The notes under the pieces were generated by a model. It had not been told where the DNA came from, did no database searches, and saw nothing but the letters and a program-made list of their open reading frames with translations. This document shows, one piece after another, positions 37,527 through 47,167 of a DNA stretch of 61,004 nucleotides (position 1 is its first letter; the number at the start of each line of letters is the position of its first letter). The stretch comes from Caenispirillum bisanense (GTDB lineage: Bacteria > Pseudomonadota > Alphaproteobacteria > Rhodospirillales > UBA2165), in the NCBI GenBank assembly GCA_945877815.1, contig CAMDWJ010000024.1, forward strand, positions 1-61,004, read 5' to 3'. The position numbers and the translations under genes are program-made.

Positions 37527-39620
37527 TTAATTTTCGCTGAGCACGACCAATCCGTCGGCCGCCTTGACCCCCTGCCCAACCGGCAAAACGAACAGTGGGT
37601 TGATTTCCGCCTCGGCCAAACGGTCGCCGAACGCAAGGCACATCCGCGAGAAAGCCAGAACAGCCTCGCTCAGAGCCGCGATGTCGCACGCAGGTTTGCC
37701 GCGAAAGCCCCTGAGCAGACGTGCCACCGCCAACTCGTCGATCATCGCAGCGACGTCTGCGGCGCCCAATGGTGCTAGGCGCACCGCGGTATCGTCGTAG
37801 ACCTCCGCAGCGATACCGCCGGCCCCCAGCAAAATCGCGGGGCCCAGTTGCGGATCGCGGAGATAGCCAAGGATGACCTCAAAGCCGTCACCCGCCATTT
37901 CCTGAACCAGAAATCCCTCGAGCGCGGCTTCCGTGCGCGTCGAGACAATGTTTTGCATGTCGCGGCATTCGGCCAGCACGTCGGAGGCCGGAATCCCGAC
38001 GCGCACGCCGCCGATATCGCTTTTATGCGCAATGGCACGCGACAAAACTTTCAGCACTACGCGCCCGCCGATCTGAAGCGCGGCCCGGGCGGCATCTTCC
38101 GGCGTCGTCGCGACGATCTCGCGTACACTCGGAATCCCATAAGACGCAAAAAGCTGCTTGCTCACCGCTTCATTCAACATGCCGTGTAATTGCATCTTGG
38201 CGGCGGGCAAAACGGCTACTTCGTCTGCATCGTAGGAAGCCCCTGCATTCTGGTCGATTCGGAACAGCGCATCGACAGCGGATGCGCATCCTTCGGGATT
38301 TTCGAACGCGGGCAGTCCGCAATCGTTGAGGTGGCGTAGAATATCGGGCGCGGAAGGACTGACATAAGCCAAGACAGGCTTGGTCGCCGTGGCGAGGGCT
38401 TCGCGCAAAGGCTTGGCGACCAATTCGGGCTGGCCGAGGCTCGATGAGCCGACAACCGTAATAACGGCATCGAAATCCGGGCTCTCCATCAAGGTGGAAA
38501 TCGCGCCCTTCATGATGTGCGGCTGCAATCCGGCCAGAGTCAGATCGATGGGATTGCGATCGGCGGAGAAACCTTCGTCCCGCAAGAGTGCCGCGAGCCG
38601 TCCGGCAACGCTCGCCGAGGGGGTCGGTGTGTCATATCCTAACAGCCCGCACGCGTCGGCCACCAGCGCGCCGGCACCGCCGGTCGTAGTCAGGATCGCG
38701 AGCCGCTTGCCAGCGACGCGCTGCTGAATCGACAGCGCCATGGACACATCGATGAGATCGGAAAAGCGCAGTGCGCGCACGGCTCCGATTTGCTTGAACA
38801 ATGCATCGTAGAGGCGATCCTCACCCGCCATTGCCCCGGTGTGCGAGGCCGTTGAGCGGGCGCCTGCCTCGGACCGGCCGACCTTGTAGACGACAACCGG
38901 TTTTCCGGCGCGCGCCGCCGCTCGGGCCGAGGCGCGGAAGCGATCCGGATTGCGCAGCCCTTCGATATAAAGCGCGATCACCGAGGTTTCAGAATCCTCG
39001 ATCAGATAGTCCATGAAATCGGAGATTTCGAGATCGGCCTCGTTGCCGGTGGCGATAAGGCGCGACAAGGCCACGCCGCGAAAGGCCGCGCGCGATAGAA
39101 TCGACCCCAAGATGCCGCCGCTTTGCGAAATCAAACCGATCCGCCCGCTGCGCAATCCATCGATCTCGAGCGCGCTGCTGGCGGACAGAGTAACCCGGTC
39201 GATCACGTTGACCACGCCGACCGTGTTGGGACCGAGGAGACGCATGGCGCCCGCGGCGGCGCGCAACGATGCCTGCCGTCCCGCCCCTTCGGCATCGACC
39301 TCGGCATAACCACCGGACAATACGATGGCGGCCCCCACTCCGCGCGCGGCAAGCTCGCGCACGTACCCTTCGGCGCGATCCGAACCGACCAGCAGAATGG
39401 CCGCATCGGGGGCCGACGGTAGGCTCGCAACGTCCGGATAGCACCGGGTGCCGTCGAGGTCCCTGTAGCGCGGATTGATCGGATAGATGGCGCCCGAGAA
39501 TCCGTGCTTCTTCAGATAGCGCAACGGTCGGCCCGCCGTCTTCGTCGGATCGGCGGAGGCACCGATAATGGCGATGCTCTTCGGCCGCATCAACCGGTCG
39601 ATGGACGACACGCGATCCAA
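37527..39620 (-). CDS. ADP-forming acyl-CoA synthetase, fused alpha and beta parts
   Basis: The 697-residue protein joins a CoA-binding domain (MRPKSIAIIGASADPTKTAG), a succinyl-CoA-ligase-like domain with a likely phospho-histidine in ARSTASHTGAMAGEDRLYD, and a C-terminal ATP-grasp domain (AVSKQLFASYGIPSVREIV, GGRVVLKVLS). The order is that of acetate-CoA ligase (ADP-forming) and pimeloyl-CoA-type synthetases. It activates a carboxylic acid with CoA and ATP, reversibly. The start codon directly follows the crotonase stop codon, so the two are coupled. Confidence 0.87.
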   Translation of the reverse strand: MDRVSSIDRLMRPKSIAIIGASADPTKTAGRPLRYLKKHGFSGAIYPINPRYRDLDGTRCYPDVASLPSAPDAAILLVGSDRAEGYVRELAARGVGAAIVLSGGYAEVDAEGAGRQASLRAAAGAMRLLGPNTVGVVNVIDRVTLSASSALEIDGLRSGRIGLISQSGGILGSILSRAAFRGVALSRLIATGNEADLEISDFMDYLIEDSETSVIALYIEGLRNPDRFRASARAAARAGKPVVVYKVGRSEAGARSTASHTGAMAGEDRLYDALFKQIGAVRALRFSDLIDVSMALSIQQRVAGKRLAILTTTGGAGALVADACGLLGYDTPTPSASVAGRLAALLRDEGFSADRNPIDLTLAGLQPHIMKGAISTLMESPDFDAVITVVGSSSLGQPELVAKPLREALATATKPVLAYVSPSAPDILRHLNDCGLPAFENPEGCASAVDALFRIDQNAGASYDADEVAVLPAAKMQLHGMLNEAVSKQLFASYGIPSVREIVATTPEDAARAALQIGGRVVLKVLSRAIAHKSDIGGVRVGIPASDVLAECRDMQNIVSTRTEAALEGFLVQEMAGDGFEVILGYLRDPQLGPAILLGAGGIAAEVYDDTAVRLAPLGAADVAAMIDELAVARLLRGFRGKPACDIAALSEAVLAFSRMCLAFGDRLAEAEINPLFVLPVGQGVKAADGLVVLSEN

Positions 39621-40433
39621 TCAACGGCTCCGTTTGCCGATAAAATCATCGACTGACATTCGATGTGCCTCGGTCGTATAGCAGATGGCCTGCGCCTGTG
39701 CGCCGAGCGCAAAGACCTGTTCGGCCTGCAATTCAAATGTCTGATCGAGAATCGTCTTGCTCAGAGCGACGGCATCGGCCGATCCGACACTCATGCGGCG
39801 GGCAAGATCGACGGCATCGTCGAGCAGACGATCCGGCTCGCAGAGTTGATCGGCAAGGCCGATCGCCAAGGCTTCATCGGCATCCACCTTGCGCGCGGAA
39901 AAAATCATCTCCTTCGCGCGCTGGAGCCCCACGCGGCGCGGCAGGAAATAAAGACCGCCACCATCCGGGATCAGGCCGCGCATGACGTAGCTCATCACAA
40001 AACTGGCATGCGGCTTGGAGGCAACGATGAAGTCGCAGCAGAGCGCAATGTCGCAGCCGAGACCGGCCGCAGCACCATTGACCGCGGCCACGGTCGGTTT
40101 GGCCAATCCGTGAAGATCGGCGACCGCGTGGTGCGTGCGCCGCTGGCGCTGCCAGCCGTTGATCGCGATCTTGCCAACCGGGGCCTTCAAGCGTTCCTGC
40201 ATCGCCGCGATATCGCCGCCCGCGCAGAAGGATTTGCCGCGCCCCGTCAGCACCATGGCGCGCACGGAATCTTCGCGCGCGACCCAATCCAGGACTTCGC
40301 CGAATTCGTTGCGCATGGAATCGTCTATGGCATTGCGGACATCGGGACGGTTGAATGCGACGATGGCGATGCCATCGCGTTCTTCGATCTCGATTCGTTG
40401 CGGTGACGGACGATTGCTCAAACCGTTCGACAT
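39621..40433 (-). CDS. Crotonase (enoyl-CoA hydratase/isomerase) family protein
   Basis: The 270-residue protein has the crotonase fold with oxyanion-hole segments FCAGGDIAAMQ (69-79) and GAAAGLGCDIAL (120-131). The first catalytic glutamate of true hydratases is replaced (Tyr149 region, MSYVMRGLIPDGGG), while Glu175 and Asp157 remain. The IPDGGG aspartate resembles that of PaaG-type isomerases. It may therefore be an isomerase or another crotonase rather than a hydratase. ATG 40433 has GGGGAGG just upstream. It is the first gene of the eight-gene operon running to 30644. Confidence 0.82.
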   Translation of the reverse strand: MSNGLSNRPSPQRIEIEERDGIAIVAFNRPDVRNAIDDSMRNEFGEVLDWVAREDSVRAMVLTGRGKSFCAGGDIAAMQERLKAPVGKIAINGWQRQRRTHHAVADLHGLAKPTVAAVNGAAAGLGCDIALCCDFIVASKPHASFVMSYVMRGLIPDGGGLYFLPRRVGLQRAKEMIFSARKVDADEALAIGLADQLCEPDRLLDDAVDLARRMSVGSADAVALSKTILDQTFELQAEQVFALGAQAQAICYTTEAHRMSVDDFIGKRSR

Positions 40434-40702
40434 ATTTTCCTCCCCGTCAGGCCTTTGCATACGCCGGCGAAATTGCAATCCGACCGGCCAATCGATGAGG
40501 GAAAGGAACACGTCCGCGCCAAGCATAAGGCGTGGTCGGATACGCGCGTTCCGAGCCTCCCAGGAATGACTAGATCAAGCCAATGATAATATGTGCCACC
40601 ACAATCACTGGCGAGAATAGATCAGCTTTTGCTGATTTTCTATCAATTATTCGAAAGATGGTCGGCGGCGGGTTCCCGCGGGGAGGTCCTTACATCGACA
40701 AC

Positions 40703-42631
40703 TCAGCGACCGGAAGCAGCCTGCTTTCCGACCGTTTCCATTGCCCCGGCTTCCGCCTGCTCCAGCGCCTCGCCGGCTTCGATCCAGCGGGCTTCGGCGA
40801 TGGCGAGTTTGCGTTCGATATCGGCGCGCGTTTTCATCAATTGGCCGGCCGCGACGTCCTTATGAGGGCCATCGTAATTCTTCGGATCGAAAAGGGCCCG
40901 GTCGAGTTCGGTCCGCTTGGCCGTCAGATTTGCGATCTCTCCTTCGGCATGCTTGACCGCCTTGCGCAATACCTGGGTCTGCTCTCGCGCTTCGGCCGCG
41001 AGGCGCCGCTGGTCCTTGCGGCTGACCCGCTTGCCCGGCGCCTCGTCGTCATTCGACGCGTCGCCGCCGCCGCGCGATAGCAACAGGTCGCGGTAATCCT
41101 CCAAACTGCCGGAAAATTCCTTGGCCGTACCATCGGCGACCAGCACAAGTCGATCGGCCGTCAATTCCAGAAGATGCCGATCATGGCTGACCACGATGAC
41201 GGCGCCACTATATTCGTTCAAGGCTTGGGCGAGAGACTCGCGCGCGTCGACGTCGAGATGGTTGGTCGGTTCGTCCAGGATCATCATATGCGGGGCATCG
41301 CGCGTGATCAAAGCGAGCGCCAATCTGGCCCGCTCGCCACCCGAAAGATGACGCGCGATCACCATGGCCTTGTCGCCGGAGAATCCGAAACGGGCCAATT
41401 GCGCGCGCACCGCACCCGGCTTCGCGTCCGGCATCAGGCGCGCCATATGCTGGATCGGCGTATCCTCGTAATCGAGTTCCTCGACTTGATGCTGGCTGAA
41501 ATAGCCGACGCGCATCTTGCCACTCGCCGCGAAGCTTCCGGACATCGGCTTGAGTTCGCCCGACAAAAGCCTCGCCAAAGTCGTCTTGCCGTTGCCATTG
41601 CGGCCGAGCAAGGCAATACGGTCGTCGGGGTCGATGCGGAGCGATACATCCGACAGGATCACCGCATCCTCGCCATACCCGATCTTGGCATGTTCCATAT
41701 TGACCAGCGGCGGACGTTGCTCGTCCGGGCTCGGAAAATCGAACACCAAGGTCGGATCTTCACTTGCCTCAGCGATCGGCTCCATGCGGGCCAGCGCCTT
41801 CAAGCGGCTTTGCGCCTGGCGCGCAGTATGCGCTTTGTAGCGCCAGCGGTCGACATAGGCCTTCAACTTCTGGCGCTTGGCCTCCTGCTGCGCGCGGAAG
41901 GCTTCGGCTTGGGCCTGCTGCTCGCGCCTTTGACGCTCGAACTCGTCATAGCCGCCAACATACAGCGTCACCTTACCGTGATCGACGTGCAGGATGTGAT
42001 CGACCACATTATTCAACAGATCGCGCTCGTGGCTGACCACCACCATGGTCGCGCGATAGCTCTTCAGGAAAGACTCGAGCCACAAGGTTGCTTCGAGATC
42101 GAGATGGTTCGAAGGCTCGTCGAGCAGCAGCAAATCGGGTTGCGAGAACAAGACGGCCGCAAGCGCGACGCGCATGCGCCAGCCGCCCGAAAAGGAATCG
42201 AGCGGGCTGTGCTGCATCTTCTCATCGAACCCAAGACCGGCCAGGATACGCGCGGCACGTCCCGGCGCCGCATGTGCCTCGATGGTCAGCAGGCGTTCGT
42301 GGATTTCGGCGATGCGATGCGGATCGGTCGCGTGATCCGCTTCGTCCATCAAGGATGCACGTTCCTTATCGGCGGCCAGTACGGTCTCGAACGGCGTCGC
42401 GGGTCCTGACGGCGCCTCCTGCGCGACATAGCCGAGACGCGTGTCGCGCGGCATTTCGATCGTGCCGGAATCCGATTCACCGATCCCGGCGATCAGCTTG
42501 AGCAGGGTCGATTTGCCAGCACCATTGCGGCCGACGAGCCCGACCCGACTTCTGGTCGGAATCGATGCCGAGGCGCCATCGAGGATGACGTGTCCGCCGA
42601 GGCGCACGGTTATGCCAGTCAGGGTGAGCAT
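40703..42631 (-). CDS. ABC-F family ATPase (Uup/YheS-like)
   Basis: The 642-residue protein has two ABC domains, with Walker A motifs GRNGAGKST (residues 34-42) and GRNGNGKTT, and signatures SGGWRMRVALAA and SGGERARLALAL. The interdomain linker is rich in Arg, Gln and Ala, as in ribosome-binding ABC-F factors. The C-terminal coiled-coil (about 545-630) is typical of Uup/YheS. No transmembrane segment is present. ABC-F proteins act on stalled ribosomes; the specific role is unknown. It is transcribed away from the amidohydrolase terminator upstream. Confidence 0.9.
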   Translation of the reverse strand: MLTLTGITVRLGGHVILDGASASIPTRSRVGLVGRNGAGKSTLLKLIAGIGESDSGTIEMPRDTRLGYVAQEAPSGPATPFETVLAADKERASLMDEADHATDPHRIAEIHERLLTIEAHAAPGRAARILAGLGFDEKMQHSPLDSFSGGWRMRVALAAVLFSQPDLLLLDEPSNHLDLEATLWLESFLKSYRATMVVVSHERDLLNNVVDHILHVDHGKVTLYVGGYDEFERQRREQQAQAEAFRAQQEAKRQKLKAYVDRWRYKAHTARQAQSRLKALARMEPIAEASEDPTLVFDFPSPDEQRPPLVNMEHAKIGYGEDAVILSDVSLRIDPDDRIALLGRNGNGKTTLARLLSGELKPMSGSFAASGKMRVGYFSQHQVEELDYEDTPIQHMARLMPDAKPGAVRAQLARFGFSGDKAMVIARHLSGGERARLALALITRDAPHMMILDEPTNHLDVDARESLAQALNEYSGAVIVVSHDRHLLELTADRLVLVADGTAKEFSGSLEDYRDLLLSRGGGDASNDDEAPGKRVSRKDQRRLAAEAREQTQVLRKAVKHAEGEIANLTAKRTELDRALFDPKNYDGPHKDVAAGQLMKTRADIERKLAIAEARWIEAGEALEQAEAGAMETVGKQAASGR

Positions 42632-42673
42632 GAGCGCGCCTCGGATAGCATATTGTTTGGCGTTGCAAAAGCG

Positions 42674-42709
42674 AAAGCCGCAGCCTCCATCGCAGGAGGC
42701 TGCGGCTTT
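42674..42709 (-). terminator. Strong rho-independent terminator after the amidohydrolase gene
   Basis: AAAGCCGCAGCCTCC (42674-42688) and GGAGGCTGCGGCTTT (42695-42709) are perfect complements around a six-base loop. It lies 18 bases beyond the stop of the minus-strand amidohydrolase gene, and T-rich sequence follows on that strand. It separates that transcript from the ABC-F gene. Confidence 0.88.
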
Positions 42710-42727
42710 TATATGAATTTAACCAGA

Positions 42728-43825
42728 TTAGATGTTACGCAGCTTTTTGAGCAGTGGGAACACCCGGAGCGGATTGTTGTGCAGGATCTCGACCTTGTCC
42801 TCGGTTTTCAGGAAGTCGAAATGGTCGATGATCGCCACCACATCGTCCGAAGCCTTGCCAGTTTGCGGGTTCAGCGCGGCTGAACCCGATCCGGGCGCCT
42901 CGCTGCCGAAAACCATGCTTTTGACGCCTCGCTGGCGGATCGCGGCGCCCAGATACCAGGGATCGTAGGCACAGGTATCGAAGAACAAATTATTGCTGAC
43001 GTCGAGATGTTTTACGGGACGCTCGACCGCGGCGCCGCCCACCTGTCCGCCCGACTGTTCGCCGCTCTTGCCGACGATATTGTCCGCGCCCTTCGACGGG
43101 TTGGTGCGGTCAATCGGATCGCCTACTTCGATCAGACGGCGGAGCGCGCCGCCGCAATGGCAGATTACGATCTTCAGATTGGGGAATTTCTCAAAGACGT
43201 CGCTATGCTCGAGCAGCAAGGTCGCCAAGGTCTCTTCGGTCAGATTGTTGTACTGATAGGAATGCGGGATGCGCTCGATCCGCGGATCGCGGCTGATCGA
43301 GGGATGCACCACCAAGGTCGCCTGAAGCTGTTCCGCGCGCTTGTAAAGCGGATACCATGCTTTGTCGTCCATACCCGGAGACTGGCGGTCGCCGTTGGGG
43401 TCCGGATTGACGAGCGCGCCCGCAAATCCAAGCTTGTCGATCGCGCGTTCAAGCTCGGTGCAGCAAGCTTCGATATTCAATCCGGACGTAAGCGGCAGCT
43501 GGGCAATGCCGACGAACCGGTCAGGATGCATTTTGCATTGAGTGTGGATCACATCGTTGGTGTCGCGCGACCACGGCTCGACCAGGAACGGGCGTTCCCA
43601 TTGCATCATGGCGACCGGACGCGGCGAAATGAGCTGAAGGTCGATGTTGCGCTCGGTCATAACACGCAAGTGCCGTTCAAGCGCCTGGTTCATGGCGGCC
43701 TCGGGAATTTGGACTCCGCCTTCGCCCGGCGTGCGCAATGCATGCAGATTCATGGCATGCGCGCGAAAATGCGGCGGCGTCGATAAATGCCCGTGAACGT
43801 CGATGACTTTTTTTCCGTTAAACAT
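42728..43825 (-). CDS. ACMSD-like amidohydrolase/decarboxylase (amidohydrolase 2 family)
   Basis: The 365-residue protein has the metal-binding start VIDVHGHL (Asp9, His11, His13), then a histidine in the VICHCGGAL segment and a late acidic region GSEAPGSG, the pattern of 2-amino-3-carboxymuconate 6-semialdehyde decarboxylase and gamma-resorcylate or 5-carboxyvanillate decarboxylases. Non-hydrolytic decarboxylation of an aromatic or ring-opened acid is the most likely reaction. It is divergent from the tetR-led operon, sharing a 183-base intergenic region, and is intact although that operon is not. Confidence 0.85.
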   Translation of the reverse strand: MFNGKKVIDVHGHLSTPPHFRAHAMNLHALRTPGEGGVQIPEAAMNQALERHLRVMTERNIDLQLISPRPVAMMQWERPFLVEPWSRDTNDVIHTQCKMHPDRFVGIAQLPLTSGLNIEACCTELERAIDKLGFAGALVNPDPNGDRQSPGMDDKAWYPLYKRAEQLQATLVVHPSISRDPRIERIPHSYQYNNLTEETLATLLLEHSDVFEKFPNLKIVICHCGGALRRLIEVGDPIDRTNPSKGADNIVGKSGEQSGGQVGGAAVERPVKHLDVSNNLFFDTCAYDPWYLGAAIRQRGVKSMVFGSEAPGSGSAALNPQTGKASDDVVAIIDHFDFLKTEDKVEILHNNPLRVFPLLKKLRNI

Positions 43826-43940
43826 TCTTCAGCCTCTCCCAGATGATCGTGTTTCTGCTGATCGATCTAATATCGCTCTACTAAGCGCTTTTCCAGATGC
43901 AAAAAAGCAATAATCACGGATAACCGCCGCCTTACAAGTA

Positions 43941-43956
43941 TCTATAAGTCTATAGA
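43941..43956. promoter_or_regulatory. Candidate operator between amidohydrolase and tetR
   Basis: TCTATAAGTCTATAGA has perfect six-base arms (TCTATA/TATAGA) with a four-base spacer. It sits in the divergent promoter region, 53 bases before the tetR start. Such a site would suit autoregulation by the TetR protein, but A/T-rich palindromes also arise by chance. Confidence 0.4.
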
Positions 43957-44008
43957 ATTATTCGCCGGGAAGGGGTAGTAGGAGGCCTCGATCTAGCGGA
44001 GACGAGGT

Positions 44009-44609
44009 GTGCGAAACACCGCAACTGCGCGGCCGACGAAATACGATCTACGGCGCGACGCCGTCGTCGATATGGCCGCAGCGGTATTTGCGCAGCACGG
44101 GTATCACGGCGCGAGCACCAGCCTGATCGCCCAGCGGGCCGGTATTCGTCAGGGCAGCCTTTATTACTATTTTTCATCGAAGGAAGAAGCGCTTGAGGAA
44201 GTCTGCCTCAAGGGCGTCGGGGACTTTCTCGTGGGCATCACCGCAATCGCGAAATCGGCGCGCGATCCGCTCGCCAAGCTTCGTGCCGTGGTCCACAATC
44301 ATCTGCATCCGGTGGTCGATCGCACCGACTATGTCCGCACCTTCATCAATCAGCACCAATACCTTCTCGATGCGAGCCGCAAGAGCGTTGGGCGACAGGC
44401 ACGCCAATATGAGAAGGCTATGATCGATCTATTGCGTCAGGGTGTCATGGCGGGGGCCTTCCGATCTCGATTGCGAATTGGCGACTCTCGGCCTAATCGG
44501 CGAATGCAACGCAGTCTTCATGTGGCATGGAAAACGGGCCAAAGGCCATTCGATCGAGCAGATCGCCGATACCGTCGCGACCCGTTTCCTCGTAGGGGCA
44601 GGCGAATGA
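44009..44609 (+). pseudogene. TetR-family regulator, frameshifted
   Basis: The N-terminal helix-turn-helix is intact (VFAQHGYHGASTSLIAQRAG, then SLYYYFSSKEEAL). At about 44465, after GVMAGAF, the frame is lost. The proper C-terminus continues in the next frame as DLDCELATLGLIGECNAVF and ends at TGA 44607-44609, overlapping the next ATG as ATGA. The original frame instead reads through into the metE-like gene. The lesion equals one added or two lost bases. GTG 44009 is preceded by GGAGACGAGGT. It probably once controlled the following genes and the divergent amidohydrolase. Confidence 0.82.
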
Positions 44610-45714
44610 GCAATCCAGTGTTCCGCGCCGACCTTGTCGGCAGCCTGCTGCGTCCCGACAAGTTGCGTCAGGCCTTCCGTGCCCATGCCGAAGGGCGGAT
44701 TGATACCCTCGTCTTCCAGGCGATGCAGGACGAAGCGATCGGTGAGGCTGTCGCCTGCAGGAGATTGTGGGACTTCACGCGATCACCGACGGGGAATTCC
44801 CCCGCGCCTCCTATTGGTCGCATTTCGTCGAAGGCATCGCTGGCCTAGCGGTTGCCCAGGCTCGTTTCGATTTTCGCGACGATGCGGGTCACACAATCCA
44901 TTTCATGGCGCCCCATGTGATCGGGCCTTTGATCCAAAAACATTCTCTGTCCGGCACGGAATTCGATTTCCTGAAAACCACGACCGCGCACACCCCGAAA
45001 ATCACTTTGCCGTCGCCGCCGACGCTTCAATTCTGGGACCGGGCCGGATTCGTCGAAAAAGCGGGCTACCGGACCACGAACGCATTTTTCGCCGATATCG
45101 CACGAATCTATCGGGCCGAAATCGCCGATCTCGCGCAGCGCGGTGCAACTTACATCCAACTCGATGACGTTCCGCTCGCCATGCTGTGCGACGAGTCACT
45201 GCGCGCCCACATGAAGGCTTCGGGCGAAGACCCGGAAGCGGTCCTGGGTCGCTATATCGAATTGTTCAACGCCTGTCTCAGAGGGCGGCCGAGAAATATG
45301 ATGGTGGCACTCCATGTCTGCCGCGGCAATTTTAAGGGACATTACCTCTCCGAAGGGGGATATGGTCTTGTCGCGCACCGCATGTTCAATGAGATTGACG
45401 TCGATTCCTTCTTCTTGGAGTTCGACACCCCACGCGCCTGCGACTTCGCCCCGCTGGCCGATGTGCCGAAAGGCAAATCGGTCGTGCTGGGGATCGTCAG
45501 CACCAAAACCGCGACGCTCGAAAGCGCCGATGCCGTGAAACGCCGCATCCACGAGGCCTCTCGCTTTCTGCCGCTCGACCAATTGGCGCTCAGCCCGCAA
45601 TGCGGCTTCGCCAGCGCGGTTTCGGGCAACCCCATTTCCTACGCGGATCAAACCGCGAAATTGCGGCTCGTCGTCGAGATCGCGTCGGACGTCTGGGGAA
45701 CCAAATCCAACTGA
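44606..45714 (+). pseudogene. MetE-like methionine synthase C-terminal-domain protein, frameshifted
   Basis: The gene starts at ATG 44606 (FRADLVGSLLRPDKLRQAF), overlapping the tetR stop. After about 49 codons, near 44751, one base is missing. The conserved continuation LQEIVGLHAITDGEFPRASY is found in another frame and runs cleanly to 45714. The full protein would be about 369 residues of the cobalamin-independent methionine synthase family (short YxjG-like form), with the zinc-site segments HVCRGNFKG and LSPQCGFAS intact. In a catabolic setting such proteins may act in methyl transfer. As it stands only an N-terminal fragment or an internally started product could be made. Confidence 0.82.
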
Positions 45715-45727
45715 CAGGGGAAACATC

Positions 45728-47143
45728 ATGGCGAAGGATCGAGCCGAAGAAACCCGCTCCGCCTGGCTCGCAACCTTGGACAGGTACAAGCGCGACGCCC
45801 AGGCCCCAGGATCGGAGGCCTATTGGTCGCCGTCGCTCGACTGCGCGAGCCGCGACGAACTTATCTCGATTCAGAATGCCAAGCTCCCCGCACTGACGCC
45901 GTTTCTTTACGAGAACAGCGGATTTTACCGCAGACGGTTCGATCGGCTCGACCTGGCGCCGACCGACATCCGCCGCATCGACGATCTGCCTAAATGGCCC
46001 GTCGTCGAAAAAACCGAAATGATGGTCGACGTGCAGGCCAACGCTCCGTTCGGCACCTATACGACCCACGACGACGATCTTTGGCGCGAACGCGGCTGGA
46101 TGATGTTTTCGTCGTCGGGCTCGACGGGAATCCCTCGCGTTTTCCGCTATTCGCAAATCGACCGCGAGCTGTGGTCCTGGGCCAATGCGCGCGCCATTCA
46201 TTCCTTCGGCATCCGGCGCAACGACAGCATGTTCATCTGCGCCGGATACGGGCCGCATGTATTCGCCTGGGGGGTGTAATATGCGCTGGCCAAGATGAAC
46301 ATCGCCTGCATTCCGGGCGGCGGCATGACCGGTGAGGCACGGGCCGGCATTATCGATCGATTCAATCCGACCGTCCTTACCAGCACGCCATCCTATGCCC
46401 TACATCTCGGTCGTATCATGGAAAGCAAGGGAATGGACCCGCGCAAAAGTACAATCCGTACGATCCTGGTCGGCGGCGAGCCCGCCGCCGGCATAGTCAG
46501 CACGCGCAAACGCCTTGAAGAATTATGGAACGCGCGGCTGGTCGAGTTTTACGGCTGCACCGAGGTTTCCCCCCATTGCGGCGGCTATTCCTGCTCCGCC
46601 TCCGATACTGACCGCAATGCGGTCACTAGCCATTTGATGGAAGACATCCAGATTTTGGAATTGGTCGACTCCGATAGCAAAAATCGCGTCGCCGAGGGCG
46701 AGCGCGGCCTGACCGTCTGCACGAGCCTGAATTCCGAAAGCTCGGCGCAATTGCGGTTCCTGGTCGGCGACTACGCCGTTGCCACGACGGAGCCCTGCGT
46801 CTGTGGACGCACACATATGCGCGCCGTCGGCGCCTTTGCCGGCCGCGCCGACGATTTGATCAATCTGCGCGGCATCAAGATGTACCCGGTGCAGTTGGAA
46901 GAGGCCGTCCGTTCCGTTCCCGGCATCGGCGACGAATACGAGATCGTGCTCGCGACCGACGCTAAAGGCCTCGACATCATGACCGCGCGGATCGAGCACA
47001 CCGACGCGCAAGCGGGCGCAAAAGTCGCGCGTGAAGTTCAAAATCGTTGCGAGGTGCGCGTCGAGATCAAGGTCTTGGCTCCAGGAACGCTGCCCAAAAC
47101 AGAATTCAAGGCAAAGCGGATTCGCGATACGCGGAGCCAGTAG
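45728..47143 (+). pseudogene. PaaK-like CoA ligase with an in-frame stop codon
   Basis: The gene encodes a phenylacetate-CoA-ligase-like AMP-forming enzyme, with the ATP-binding motif SSSGSTGIPRVFRYS, the C-terminal GRADDLINLRGIKMYPVQLE and the end TEFKAKRI. A TAA at 46277-46279 interrupts it after GPHVFAWGV; the same frame continues as YALAKMNIACIPGGG to 47143. A single C to T change from CAA would explain it. Each half is otherwise well preserved. AGGGGA lies before ATG 45728. This is the third damaged gene in a row. Confidence 0.85.
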
Positions 47144-47167
47144 CGCCGCCGCGAACCGGAAAGGCGT

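Noticed and set aside
44465-44755. Programmed frameshifting as an explanation for the tetR and metE-like breaks
   Set aside because: No slippery heptamer or downstream pseudoknot-like structure is evident, the two shifts go in different directions and a third gene in the same operon has a nonsense codon.
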